DNA from: Tepidisphaeraceae bacterium
Lineage (GTDB): Bacteria > Planctomycetota > Phycisphaerae > Tepidisphaerales > Tepidisphaeraceae
Length of the DNA: 27,680 nucleotides
Assembly (NCBI GenBank): GCA_025450555.1
Contig: JANWHF010000122.1
Location: 1 to 27,680 of the forward strand
Direction: 5' to 3'
Below, piece by piece: positions 1 to 8,496 of the stretch. The notes beneath the pieces are model-generated. The model did no database searches. It was not told where the DNA came from and saw only the letters and a list, made by a program, of their open reading frames with translations. The number at the start of each line of letters is the position of its first letter. The first letter of the stretch is position 1. The translations under genes and the position numbers were made by a program.

Positions 1-362
1 GGGCAATGAGGAGGGATGCGTAGCATAGGCTTCCTTTCACTCTGATCCACTGAACTGCAGTATTCTACAAGACCTTGCTGCTTGATCAGTCAGGGATCAT
101 TCGGTAGTTACCCCCACGCGGCGAATCGCGAATCATGGGATCCTGTTTCCGAACAGGGGAAAATATATAGGGAAGTTTCCGATACACCCTTAAGAGATCC
201 TTTGGCGAGCCAATGCTGGTTCTTTCTGATTCACACAATTCAGCTTGCGTGAAATGCTATTGCGCATGCGATTAAGAACATTCAGCAACTGGAAGCTCTC
301 TTGGAAGACCGCTTGATTCCATCATCAAGTGATTGAGTCGGTCTGCTTTGGAAGGAATAAAA
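1..362. other. Non-coding leader upstream of the metal ATPase
   Basis: No convincing gene lies here. Visible structures are a small perfect hairpin at 142-157 (CCTGTT-TCCG-AACAGG), a direct repeat of GTTTCCGA near 145 and 175, and a dyad at 312-329 (CTTGAT-TCCATC-ATCAAG). The dyad sits about 33 bases before the ATG of the ATPase gene and could be an operator, but its 6-base spacer does not fit the 4-base spacer of an FNR box. The stretch probably holds the ATPase promoter, although I cannot assign -35/-10 boxes with confidence. Confidence 0.4.
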
Positions 363-2279
363 ATGACCACTTCCTTATCCATTTCCCAACGCGCACTGAG
401 GTCGGAAAGTCAGGGATCAAAATGGCCCGGCACGTCCCGGATCTGGGAACATCGCCAGCCATTGATCGTGACGCTCGCCGTGATCGGGATCGCATGTCAC
501 CTCGTTCTTCGATTTGCGACCGATGCGTCACCCCGAACGCAGGTATGGCCCCTTTGGCTTGTGCTGGGGTTCGGAGGAATGCCGCTCGTTGGGGATCTAA
601 CTGCGAAGCTCGTGCGCGGACATTTCGGATCAGATCTGCTCGCCGGCATTTCGATCGTCACTTCGGTGATTCTGCATGAATACCTTGCCGGCGCGATTGT
701 CGTGCTGATGCTTTCAGGGGGCGAGGCGATTGAATCATTCGCCATCGATCGGGCTTCCTTTGCACTTAAGGCGCTGGCGAACCGTCTGCCTGCGGTGGTG
801 CATCGGAGAAATATTGAACGCCTCATCGATGTGGCGCTCAATCAGGTCGTGCCCGGAGACACGCTGGTCGTCTTCCCTCACGAGATCTGTCCCGCGGACG
901 GTGTGGTGCTGGAAGGACACGGCGCCATGGACGAAGCATTTCTGACGGGAGAGCCATTTCGAATTTCCAAGGCGCCAGGGGCGAACGTGCTATGCGGCGC
1001 GATGAATGGAGACACCGCCCTTACCATCCGCGCAGAAAAGCCCGCATCCGACTCGCGATACGAGCGGATCATGGAAGTGATGCGGTCGTCTGAACAGAGC
1101 GCACCGCGGCTGCGCCGTTTGGGCGACACGCTCGGCGCAGCATATACACCCATCGCCGTTGCCATCGGCCTCGCGGCCTGGCTATTGAGCGGGAATGCGT
1201 CGCGGTTTCTGGCCGTAATGGTGGTGGCGACGCCGTGCCCTCTGCTGATCGCAATCCCCGTTGGAATCATCGGCGCCATCTCCCTCTCCGCTCGGCGAGG
1301 CATCATCGTGCGCAAGGCGGCGGTTCTGGAGCAAGCGGACACCTGCCGCACAATGATCTTCGATAAGACCGGCACGCTGACGTACGGCAAGCCAACACTT
1401 TCAGAGCTACTGACCGCTTCTGGTTTTAATGATGACGAAGTGCTGACTCTTGTCGCGAGCTTGGAACGTTATTCGAAGCATCCTCTCGCACGCGCGGTTG
1501 TCTCTGCGGCAGAGGAACATAAGCTTGCGATGCATGAGCCCGCGCGGGTGAGCGAACTTCCGGGCAAGGGCTTGAGCGGTAACGTCAATGGCCATGAGGT
1601 TCAAGTTACGGGCCGGGCGGCGCTTGACCCGGCCCTCGCTTCAGCCTTGCCGGATTTAAAGGCAGGATTGGAGTGTGTAGTATCGATCGACGGACGATAT
1701 GCCGCCACATTTCGATTTGCCGATGAGGTCAAGCCGTCTAGCCGCTCGTTCGTACAGCATCTGCGACCGCGCCATCGTGTGCGCGAACTCGTGCTGCTCT
1801 CAGGGGACCGAAAAAGGGAAGTGCAAAGCCTGGGCAAACGCGTTGGCATCGAGCGAGCTTATTTTGAGCAAAGCCCGGAACAAAAGCTGCGGTTCGTTAC
1901 TGAAGAAACCGAGCGATCGCGAACGCTCTACGTCGGCGACGGCATCAACGATGCCCCAGCCCTGGCCGCTGCCACAGTAGGTGTTGCGATGGGATCCGAC
2001 GGTCAAATCGCCGGCGAAGCGGCCGGCGTTGTCATCCTCGATTCCTCCATGCAACGCGTTGATGAATTCCTGCACATCAGCCGGCGCATGCGGAAGATCA
2101 TCCTCCAAAGCGCCATCGGCGGAATGGCCCTCAGCGTCGTCGGTATGGGGTTGGCCTCAACCGGCCACTTACCGCCCGTTGCCGGCGCATTGTGCCAGGA
2201 GGCGATCGACGTGCTGGCAGTCATCAATGCACTGCGCACTGCGCTTCCGCCTCGTGTGCTGACAGACTTCAATGTCTGA
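363..2279 (+). CDS. P1B-type heavy-metal-translocating P-type ATPase
   Basis: Inner-membrane pump that would use ATP to export or import a transition metal. Numbered from the ATG at 363 (638 aa), the protein shows the actuator motif TGEP (195-198), the membrane metal-site motif TPCP (290-293), the phosphorylation motif DKTGTLT (Asp334), the P1B nucleotide-domain HP dipeptide in SKHPLA (His373) and the hinge motif GDGINDAP (from 525). A reading frame starts at TTG 333, but GGAAGGA sits just upstream of the ATG at 363, so I use 363. There is no N-terminal HMA domain or Cys/His-rich metal-binding tail. TPC instead of the common CPC is a minority motif, so the metal cannot be named; copper, needed by the NirK at the other end of the window, is one speculation. 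Family assignment is secure; substrate is not. Confidence 0.93.
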   Translation: MTTSLSISQRALRSESQGSKWPGTSRIWEHRQPLIVTLAVIGIACHLVLRFATDASPRTQVWPLWLVLGFGGMPLVGDLTAKLVRGHFGSDLLAGISIVTSVILHEYLAGAIVVLMLSGGEAIESFAIDRASFALKALANRLPAVVHRRNIERLIDVALNQVVPGDTLVVFPHEICPADGVVLEGHGAMDEAFLTGEPFRISKAPGANVLCGAMNGDTALTIRAEKPASDSRYERIMEVMRSSEQSAPRLRRLGDTLGAAYTPIAVAIGLAAWLLSGNASRFLAVMVVATPCPLLIAIPVGIIGAISLSARRGIIVRKAAVLEQADTCRTMIFDKTGTLTYGKPTLSELLTASGFNDDEVLTLVASLERYSKHPLARAVVSAAEEHKLAMHEPARVSELPGKGLSGNVNGHEVQVTGRAALDPALASALPDLKAGLECVVSIDGRYAATFRFADEVKPSSRSFVQHLRPRHRVRELVLLSGDRKREVQSLGKRVGIERAYFEQSPEQKLRFVTEETERSRTLYVGDGINDAPALAAATVGVAMGSDGQIAGEAAGVVILDSSMQRVDEFLHISRRMRKIILQSAIGGMALSVVGMGLASTGHLPPVAGALCQEAIDVLAVINALRTALPPRVLTDFNV

Positions 2280-2371
2280 CGTAGCAGCATCGAACATATG
2301 GGCGAATACGAAAGAGCGCGAGCGTCCCGCCAGAGAAGCTCTAAATCGGTCACAGTATGAAAATGAACGAT

Positions 2372-3079
2372 TCAACGCGAATCAGGTGAATTCTGCACAG
2401 CAAAGCGCAGTAATTCGGCGCTGGTCTTGAGATTTAACTTTTCCTTGATGTGTTCGCGGTGAGCTTCGATCGTTTTCACGCTCAGGCAGAGTTTTTCGGC
2501 GATTTCTTTTGCGCTCTGGCCGGCGCCGATCATGCGAAAAACTTCCAGTTCCCGATCGGTGAGGCGATCCATCGGCATCTGCCCCATCGATTTTCTTCCC
2601 CCCACCATACGCTGAAGCAACGTAGCGCTCATCTTGTCGCTGACGTAGATTTGGCCCGACAGAACCTTACGGATCGCAGATAAGAGCGTCTGCGGCCCTT
2701 CCTGTTTCATGATGTAGCCGCTTGCCCCGGCGCGCAGGGCGCGCTCCGTATAGAGCGCTTCATCATGCATCGAGAGCATTAGCACCGGCAGATCAGGATT
2801 GAACGATTTGATTTCTTTTAGCAGCTCAAGACCGTCGCCATCTTTCAGCGAAACATCCAAAAGAACCAAATCGGGCTTCGCTGCACGAATGGCGGCAAGA
2901 GAGCCATAGGTGTCTTCGCCTTGCCCGCAGACAGCCAGGTCGGCTTCCGATTCCACCATCTGGGCCAGGCCCTGACGAACGATCGGATGATCGTCCACGA
3001 TGAAGACTTTCCGTTTGCCGGCCGAATCATGTGGAGTCGACTGAGCGTGGACTAGACTCTTCGTTTTGCTCTTTACCAT
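2372..3079 (-). CDS. NarL/FixJ-type response regulator (REC + LuxR HTH)
   Basis: Cytoplasmic two-component transcription regulator of 235 aa. The receiver domain (about 24-142) has the acidic pair Asp29-Asp30 in FIVDDHPIVR, the phospho-acceptor Asp75 in LVLLDVSLKDGDG and the conserved Lys125 in GYIMKQ. A LuxR-type helix-turn-helix follows (about 170-232; LTDRELEVFRMIGAGQSAKE, then LSVKTIEAHREHIKEKL). The ATG at 3079 is preceded by GAGAGGG. The stop of the PAS kinase gene is only 18 bases upstream, so the two are surely cotranscribed and the kinase(s) of this cluster are the likely phosphodonors. Targets are unknown; given FixL-like sensors, oxygen- or NO-responsive genes are the best guess. 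Confidence 0.95.
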   Translation of the reverse strand: MVKSKTKSLVHAQSTPHDSAGKRKVFIVDDHPIVRQGLAQMVESEADLAVCGQGEDTYGSLAAIRAAKPDLVLLDVSLKDGDGLELLKEIKSFNPDLPVLMLSMHDEALYTERALRAGASGYIMKQEGPQTLLSAIRKVLSGQIYVSDKMSATLLQRMVGGRKSMGQMPMDRLTDRELEVFRMIGAGQSAKEIAEKLCLSVKTIEAHREHIKEKLNLKTSAELLRFAVQNSPDSR

Positions 3080-3097
3080 TCGAACCCTCTCGATCTT

Positions 3098-4255
3098 CTA
3101 CGAACGTGCCCATTGGCAGATAACCTTCACGCCCCCGTCCGAACGCGCCGATTCTATCCGCAATTTTGCTCCAATCACCCTGGCGCGATGCTGCATCATG
3201 CGGGCCACCATTTCGATGCGATAACGTTCTTTGCTCGACAGAGGCAGACCATTATCGGAAACACTTAGCGTCAGCCCTTGCCCATTATGCTCGAGCTCGA
3301 TTGTAATTTCATTCGCGCGTCCCTGCCGCAGCGCCTCGCGAACGGCCTCCTGGGCAATGCGGTACAGGTGAGTTGCGACCGAGACATCGCGCACCTCGAC
3401 ATCATTTGCAGCGCGGAACTTGCAGTCGATTTTATGCGCATCGGACGTGTCAAGCGCCAGCCGCGACAGGGCCACACTTAGTCCATTGGGCTGCGGATTG
3501 ACCGGATAAAGCCCGTGAGATAGACCCCGACCATGCCGAATTGCGTCATTCAACAGAGCCGTGACCTTCCGAATCTCAGCGGCGTCGATGATCCCGCCGG
3601 CGGCGGCCTTCTGTTGTAGTGATTGCATCGCAAATGCGATGCCCGCCATCTCCTGGCACAGCCCATCGTGGAGCTCATGACCAATTCGCTGCTGCTCCCG
3701 CTCGCTGACCTGGAGGATTTCGTTTTCCAGTTGCCGGCGCTCGCTGATGTCGCGGACCACGCCGGTGAACGTGCGCGACTTTCCCACAATGACCTCGCTA
3801 ACCGACAACTCGATGGGGAAGACGCTGCCGTCCTTCCGCTTTCCGACGGCTTCACGCCCGATCCCGATGATCTTCGCACGGCCGGTTTGAAGGTATTTTG
3901 AGATATAGCTGTCATGCTCTTGCCGAAAGGGCGCCGGCATCAGAATACTCACGTTCCGGCCTATTACTTGGGCGCGTTCATAGCCGAACATACTTTCGGC
4001 CGCCCGATTAAACGTTTGCACAATCCCACGCTCGTCGACGATGACAATCGCATCGACTGCTGTTTCGAGCACCGCTTCCAATTGGCGACTTGCCCGTCCG
4101 CTTTGGGTTGTCTGATCGTTTTCGGTCAGGTGCATTGTGGGTTTCTCGGCCGGCGGGCGTTTTGGCCCATGCCGGGTTCCGCCAGGAATAAGCGATGTCC
4201 CGGGCCGGGCGTTGAACGAAGAGGGTCGGATAACGTCTTTCACTGTCGCTATCAT
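3098..4255 (-). CDS. PAS sensor kinase, FixL-like PAS, degraded ATPase domain
   Basis: Soluble NarX/NreB-type (HisKA_3) histidine kinase with no membrane segment. Numbered from ATG 4255 (385 aa): a PAS domain (about 57-173), an H-box RIGHELHDGLCQ (phospho-acceptor His196) and a C-terminal HATPase_c-like region. The PAS has EHDSYISKY with His114 at the place of the Bradyrhizobium FixL heme ligand His200, and IIGIGR with Arg134 at the place of Arg220, so heme/O2 sensing is plausible. In the ATPase region the N-box Asn is replaced by Glu (EAVREALRQG, Glu307), the first glycine motif is DNGLP instead of DxGxG, and the second glycine-rich lid is absent. It may not bind ATP and may depend on the neighbouring 588-aa kinase. 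Start is uncertain: TTG 4276, ATG 4255 and ATG 4135 are all possible and none has a strong ribosome-binding site. Confidence 0.9.
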   Translation of the reverse strand: MIATVKDVIRPSSFNARPGTSLIPGGTRHGPKRPPAEKPTMHLTENDQTTQSGRASRQLEAVLETAVDAIVIVDERGIVQTFNRAAESMFGYERAQVIGRNVSILMPAPFRQEHDSYISKYLQTGRAKIIGIGREAVGKRKDGSVFPIELSVSEVIVGKSRTFTGVVRDISERRQLENEILQVSEREQQRIGHELHDGLCQEMAGIAFAMQSLQQKAAAGGIIDAAEIRKVTALLNDAIRHGRGLSHGLYPVNPQPNGLSVALSRLALDTSDAHKIDCKFRAANDVEVRDVSVATHLYRIAQEAVREALRQGRANEITIELEHNGQGLTLSVSDNGLPLSSKERYRIEMVARMMQHRARVIGAKLRIESARSDGGVKVICQWARS

Positions 4256-4375
4256 CGCGTGTTGCGCGGCATCCAAACATCGGGATATCGGTCCATTAAT
4301 CTCTCAAGAAAGAACCGAGCCTCAATAGGGTTTTCACTTAGGAAACCATGGCGCATCGAGCGGCAATCGAAAATG

Positions 4376-4657
4376 TCAATGAAACAGTGGTGCCTTCGAA
4401 TTGCCCGTTTTAGCAGGATGCACGTCGATCAAGTGCGCTGACACGGATTGGGTGAAATAGCCTTGAAGATTCTCAGCATTCACGAGAACGCGCAGTGCAA
4501 CAACCAGAGGCGGAGTGGTGACCTTATACAGACCGGCAGCCAATAAAAGCAGGTCCCAATCAATCTCGGATAGTTCCGCGGAATCAACACGGTCCTTGAG
4601 GATCAGGTCGGCCAGGAGAACAGCACGTTGTTGATTGCTCGTCACGGCCTGCTCCAC
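4376..4657 (-). CDS. Hypothetical protein, 93 aa, in kinase cluster
   Basis: Not recognised. Starts with GTG at 4657; GGGA lies 4 bases upstream, a weak ribosome-binding site. The protein is mostly helical by composition, with an acidic/hydrophobic stretch (SAELSEIDWDLLLLAAGLYK) and no Cys motifs or signal peptide. It lies between the two kinase genes on the same strand, with gaps of 127 and 120 bases, and no competing frame is better there, which supports a real cotranscribed gene. It could be an accessory protein of the sensory system, but the sequence does not say so. Confidence 0.5.
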   Translation of the reverse strand: MEQAVTSNQQRAVLLADLILKDRVDSAELSEIDWDLLLLAAGLYKVTTPPLVVALRVLVNAENLQGYFTQSVSAHLIDVHPAKTGNSKAPLFH

Positions 4658-4784
4658 TCGGTCCCAAACGGGCGCCGATGAAACAGAGCTTATGAAGCGT
4701 TATTTGCATCAACCATTAGACAAATTGCGGCAAGTGCCATCGGGGAATTCCTTATCCAACCTTGGGACTGCGTTGCACACTCGA

Positions 4785-6551
4785 TCAGTGCTTGCGCGGA
4801 GGCTGGTGGTTCCGCAAACCGTGCTTGGTGGCAGACGTGGTTTTAAGCCGGCCCATTTGATCCATCGCCTTTGAATTGTTGTTAATTGGAGCGATGCATC
4901 GAATAACAGTGCCACGGGGATGTCGACGGGTGACCTCCAGTATCGCGCCGATCAGGTTGGACCGATATTGCATGCCTTGAAGTCCAATTCCCCCTGATGG
5001 GCTGGCCCCCATGTAATCAGTGTGGGGCCTATTGAGAGTGTTCAAGAACTTCTCCGGCATCCCGATTCCATCATCCGAGACCGTCAAAGTCAGCCTCTTT
5101 TGCACTTGTTCAAAGCAGACTTGAACATGCGCGGCCCTTCCATGCTTGATGGCGTTGCCGATGGCCTCCTGGGCAATTCGGTAGAGATGAGTGGAGGTGG
5201 CATCGTCAAGTGGAGGAACATCGTCAGTCCCTTTGAATGTGCAGGTGATCCCAAATGAATCGGCTATTTTTTTCGCCATGGCCTCAAGCGCGACGGGCAG
5301 TCCGCCTGCTTTGAGATCGATTGGATTGAGGCCGTGCGACAGTCGCCGGGCTTCGCCGGCGGCCTCTCTGATCGAGGCGGCAATGCGGTGAAGCGGTTCT
5401 GCGTCAACTTTTCCGAGGCCCTGAAACTGACGAGCAGCGGTGTCCACGCCAAAGGCGATGCCGATCAAATCCTGACACAACCCGTCATGAAGATCCTGGC
5501 CGATGCGCCGCTGCTCGCTGGTGCTGGCTTCCAGCAACTGCCGTTCGAGTTGGCGGCGGTTGCTGAGGTCATGGACAATTCCAGTGAAGAGGCGCCGGCC
5601 TTCCAGGGCCACTTCGCTTACTGCCAGATTAATGGGAAATGTCGTGCCATCTTTTCGCATCGCCACGACATCGCGGCCAATTCCGATAATCCGAGCATGG
5701 CCTGTCCTCAAGTAGGAGTGCAGGTAGCCGTCGTGCTCGCTCTGATACGGCTCGGGCATGAGCATGCTCACATTGTTCCCCAGCATATCCGCCGCGGAAT
5801 AGCCAAAAAGCCGAACGGTCGAGGGGTTGACTGACTCGATCGTTCCGCGCTCATCGATGGTGATGATCGCATCCACCGCCGTTTCCACGATCGCGCGCAT
5901 CCGTTGCACAGATTCGCGCACGGCCACATCCGCCTGGCGCTGGTCAGTAATGTCTCGAATGATCTTGGCGGCGCCAATCACGCGATCATCGGCATCGCGT
6001 ATGGGCGAGATCGAGATTGACACGTGGAGGAGCGTGCCATCCTTGCGTCGGCGAACTGTTTCATAGTGTTCGACGCGCTTCCCTTGCCGAAGGCGGCGAA
6101 GGATCGCTTCCTCCTCTTTCATCCGGTCTGGTGGAATCAATCGGCGAATTGATTGGCCGACCATTTCTTCGCGCTCATACCCGAAGAGTCGCGTGGCCCC
6201 CTCATTCCAGGTCTGGATAATCCCCTTGAGATTCTTGCTGAGGATCGCATCTTCGGAACAACTGACAATCGCGCCGAGGCGGAGCAATTCTTTATCCGCG
6301 CTGGCAAATGATTCGCAATGCCGTTTGACTGCGGTGATCAGCCTCCTGGCATCTTTGACTTTCTGATTGACCCTTGGATTAGCGCTGCGCGCGACGGCAG
6401 CGCGCGCCAAGCCTTCGATGGAAGCTTGCAAGTCGTCAATCGTCGCTTTAAATGTCTGCCCGTCCAAAACGCTACTTGTCCCAGTGAAATCAATCTGGCC
6501 GACCGAGCCCACGCTCGGATGAATTATTACGGGTCGGGACGGGACAGGCAA
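4785..6551 (-). CDS. PAS-PAS sensor histidine kinase, FixL-like second PAS
   Basis: Soluble HisKA_3-type histidine kinase of 588 aa. After an N-terminal helical stretch come PAS1 (about 88-206), PAS2 (about 216-332), the H-box RIGQDLHDGLCQ (His355) and an intact HATPase_c domain: N-box EAIGNAIKHG (Asn466), DDGIG (493-497) and GIGLQGM (521-527). PAS2 carries EHDGYLHSY (His273) and IIGIGR (Arg293), aligning with FixL His200 and Arg220; the FixL distal-pocket Leu236 is also kept (FPINL). It is therefore the best candidate in the window for a heme-based O2 sensor. The frame opens with TTG at 6551, preceded by AAGG 5 bases upstream; a GTG 13 codons later is an alternative. The basic C-terminal tail (about 560-588) is extra to the family. 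It is first in the cluster that ends with the response regulator. Confidence 0.92.
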   Translation of the reverse strand: MPVPSRPVIIHPSVGSVGQIDFTGTSSVLDGQTFKATIDDLQASIEGLARAAVARSANPRVNQKVKDARRLITAVKRHCESFASADKELLRLGAIVSCSEDAILSKNLKGIIQTWNEGATRLFGYEREEMVGQSIRRLIPPDRMKEEEAILRRLRQGKRVEHYETVRRRKDGTLLHVSISISPIRDADDRVIGAAKIIRDITDQRQADVAVRESVQRMRAIVETAVDAIITIDERGTIESVNPSTVRLFGYSAADMLGNNVSMLMPEPYQSEHDGYLHSYLRTGHARIIGIGRDVVAMRKDGTTFPINLAVSEVALEGRRLFTGIVHDLSNRRQLERQLLEASTSEQRRIGQDLHDGLCQDLIGIAFGVDTAARQFQGLGKVDAEPLHRIAASIREAAGEARRLSHGLNPIDLKAGGLPVALEAMAKKIADSFGITCTFKGTDDVPPLDDATSTHLYRIAQEAIGNAIKHGRAAHVQVCFEQVQKRLTLTVSDDGIGMPEKFLNTLNRPHTDYMGASPSGGIGLQGMQYRSNLIGAILEVTRRHPRGTVIRCIAPINNNSKAMDQMGRLKTTSATKHGLRNHQPPRKH

Positions 6552-6684
6552 TTGAACCTTGTTCGATCGGCAAAATCCTCATCTCGGGACGGGGCTTCTT
6601 ACCAATATCCGCGGGGAATCGTTGGGGCGATAAGTCACATAGATTCTTAGTTGGGACGGTGTTCTCAGCTCCGCGGAGATCGAT

Positions 6685-6891
6685 ATGAAAAAACGAAATT
6701 CAAAACGCAAGCGATCGAAGCGACTCGGCGGTGGTGACCCGCAGCCGACGGATAAAGCAGTTTCTTCGGAAACAGAGTCTCGTGCCGCGGTCCCGAAGCC
6801 GGCCGCGCCCCCGGTTTCCACTGACGCGACCGCCGCCCAGCATAAATTTCACATTCAGGAGACGCTGGGCCGGTTTGCGAAGCTTCTCTGA
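6685..6891 (+). CDS. Small basic hypothetical protein, 68 aa
   Basis: Not recognised. The N-terminus is very basic (MKKRNSKRKRSKRL), followed by a Pro/Ala-rich linker and a C-terminal HKFHIQETLGRFAKLL segment that could form an amphipathic helix. A well-spaced ribosome-binding site (GGAG at 6675-6678, 6 bases before the ATG) supports translation. It is divergent from the 588-aa kinase, so the 133 bases between them should hold two promoters. A nucleic-acid-binding or ribosome-associated role would fit the basic head but is only a guess. Confidence 0.55.
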   Translation: MKKRNSKRKRSKRLGGGDPQPTDKAVSSETESRAAVPKPAAPPVSTDATAAQHKFHIQETLGRFAKLL

Positions 6892-7006
6892 CCTGCTGCG
6901 CTTGCGGCATAGGAACCGCCCCTAAGGCGTGCCGGAGAGAAGCCCTGATGTTTGGCGTCCCCGCAAGAAGCAATACTGTTTGGGGTCTTGATGTGGACCG
7001 ATAGAC

Positions 7007-7333
7007 ATGAAACGGCAACCAACATTATCTGATGTCCAACGACTAACCAGGTCGCGACTCTGTGCCAATTGTTCATCGCGGACGCCGGGAACGGATGGTC
7101 AGGGCTGTGAGATTACTCGACCGTGCGAAGCCAGATGCGATTTGTTCCGTCACTTGCCCGTGTTGTATGAAGCCGCGCGTCAGCTCGACCCTATGGTCGG
7201 ACGCCGGCCGCAAGTACTGCGCCGCCTCGTTCATCGCGTGACGAGCAATCGTCACACACCTGAAAATATTCACGTTGCGGCGCGAGGATATCTCCATGGA
7301 GTAGTTGATCTCCTTGAGGAATTGCTCGGGTAA
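7007..7333 (+). CDS. Cys-rich small hypothetical protein upstream of alcohol dehydrogenase
   Basis: 108-aa protein of unknown function. The N-terminal part holds five cysteines: Cys19-x2-Cys22, Cys34, Cys40 and Cys44 (CANC ... GCEITRPCEARC), which could bind zinc or an Fe-S cluster. The rest is predicted helical (LPVLYEAARQLDPMVGRRPQ) with an Arg-rich middle. No signal peptide. The ribosome-binding site is weak. The stop lies 30 bases before the alcohol dehydrogenase start on the same strand, so the two are probably in one operon. The regular Cys spacing and lack of a competing frame make it likely to be a real gene. Confidence 0.72.
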   Translation: MKRQPTLSDVQRLTRSRLCANCSSRTPGTDGQGCEITRPCEARCDLFRHLPVLYEAARQLDPMVGRRPQVLRRLVHRVTSNRHTPENIHVAARGYLHGVVDLLEELLG

Positions 7334-7363
7334 GAACTTGAAGATGAAAGTCAGGAGTTTCCC

Positions 7364-8428
7364 ATGACAAACACAATGCGAGCCAATGTCTTTCACGGCG
7401 TCAACGACATTCGAGTAGAGCAAGTTGCTCGGCCTCGTCCCGGAGCCGGTGAAGCGGTGATTCGCGTCACGCTCACCACTATTTGTGGCACGGATTTGCA
7501 CATCTTGCGCGGCGAATACCCGGTGCGGCCCGGCCTGGTGATCGGTCATGAGCCAGTCGGTGTCATAGAGGAACTCGGGCCCGGCGTGAGCGGCTATAAA
7601 ACTGGCGACCGCGTGCTGGTGGGCGCGATTACGCCTTGCGGCCAATGTCTCGCATGCCTTTCGGGTCACTTATCTCAGTGCGGACATGGTGCGGGTTATG
7701 AAGCGATCGGTGGCTGGCGCTTCGGCAATACCATCCATGGAGCTCAAGCCGAATACCTTCTGGTACCGTACGCCCAGGCGAACCTTGCGAAAATCCCAGA
7801 TGACCTTTCGGATGAGCAGGTCGTCCTGTTGGCGGACATTGCCTCAACCGGATTTTCCGGCGCCGAATCGGGTGGCGTGAAGATCGGCGATAGCGTGGTG
7901 GTCTTCGCGCAGGGCCCGATCGGGCTTTGTGCGACGGCCGGAGCGAAGCTGATGGGCGCGTCGCTGATCATCGCCGTTGACGCGGATGACCGGCGATTGC
8001 AAATGTCGCGAAGGATGGGTGCTGATGTCGTCATCGATTTCCGCACGTCTGACCCTGTCGCCGAAGTGATGAAACTAACCGGCGGGGTTGATGTCGCAAT
8101 CGAGGCGCTGGGCACACAACAGACTTTTGAGAGCTGCCTGCGATGCTTGCGTCCGGGAGGAACGCTTTCCAGCCTGGGCGTTTACTCAGGAAAGCTTCAA
8201 CTGCCATACAACACCATTGCCGCAGGACTGGGTGATCATCGGATCGTCACCACCCTTTGCCCCGGCGGCAAAGAGCGCATGCGCCGCCTGATGAACGTTG
8301 TGAGATCGGGGCGGTTTGATCCGACTCCGCTGATCACGCACACATTTCGTCTCGACCAGATCAAGGATGCTTATCGTCTGTTCGGCGAGCGCACCGACGG
8401 CGTTTTGAAAGTCGCAATTCGGCCGTGA
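7364..8428 (+). CDS. Zinc-dependent alcohol dehydrogenase (MDR family)
   Basis: Cytoplasmic medium-chain NAD(P)-dependent dehydrogenase of 354 aa that would interconvert an alcohol and an aldehyde or ketone. Catalytic-zinc residues are Cys41 (in TTICGTDLH) and His62-Glu63 (GHEPVG). The structural-zinc lobe is complete: Cys92, Cys95, Cys98 and Cys106. The Rossmann fold follows, with FAQGPIGLCAT and an acidic residue after strand 2 (IAVDADDRR), which suggests NAD rather than NADP. AGGAG precedes the ATG by 6 bases. Next to an acyl-CoA synthetase fusion, it fits a fermentative or alcohol-oxidising role. The substrate cannot be read from the sequence. Confidence 0.95.
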   Translation: MTNTMRANVFHGVNDIRVEQVARPRPGAGEAVIRVTLTTICGTDLHILRGEYPVRPGLVIGHEPVGVIEELGPGVSGYKTGDRVLVGAITPCGQCLACLSGHLSQCGHGAGYEAIGGWRFGNTIHGAQAEYLLVPYAQANLAKIPDDLSDEQVVLLADIASTGFSGAESGGVKIGDSVVVFAQGPIGLCATAGAKLMGASLIIAVDADDRRLQMSRRMGADVVIDFRTSDPVAEVMKLTGGVDVAIEALGTQQTFESCLRCLRPGGTLSSLGVYSGKLQLPYNTIAAGLGDHRIVTTLCPGGKERMRRLMNVVRSGRFDPTPLITHTFRLDQIKDAYRLFGERTDGVLKVAIRP

Positions 8429-8496
8429 ACGAGAAGTATGTCCCGACGACGGAGCGCTCGATGCAAAATTGTTTTTCGTTAGAAAGGAGCTGGAAC

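Noticed and set aside
312..329. FNR/Anr-type box CTTGAT-TCCATC-ATCAAG
   Set aside because: The half-sites are right but the spacer is 6 instead of 4 bases, so it is only a generic dyad.
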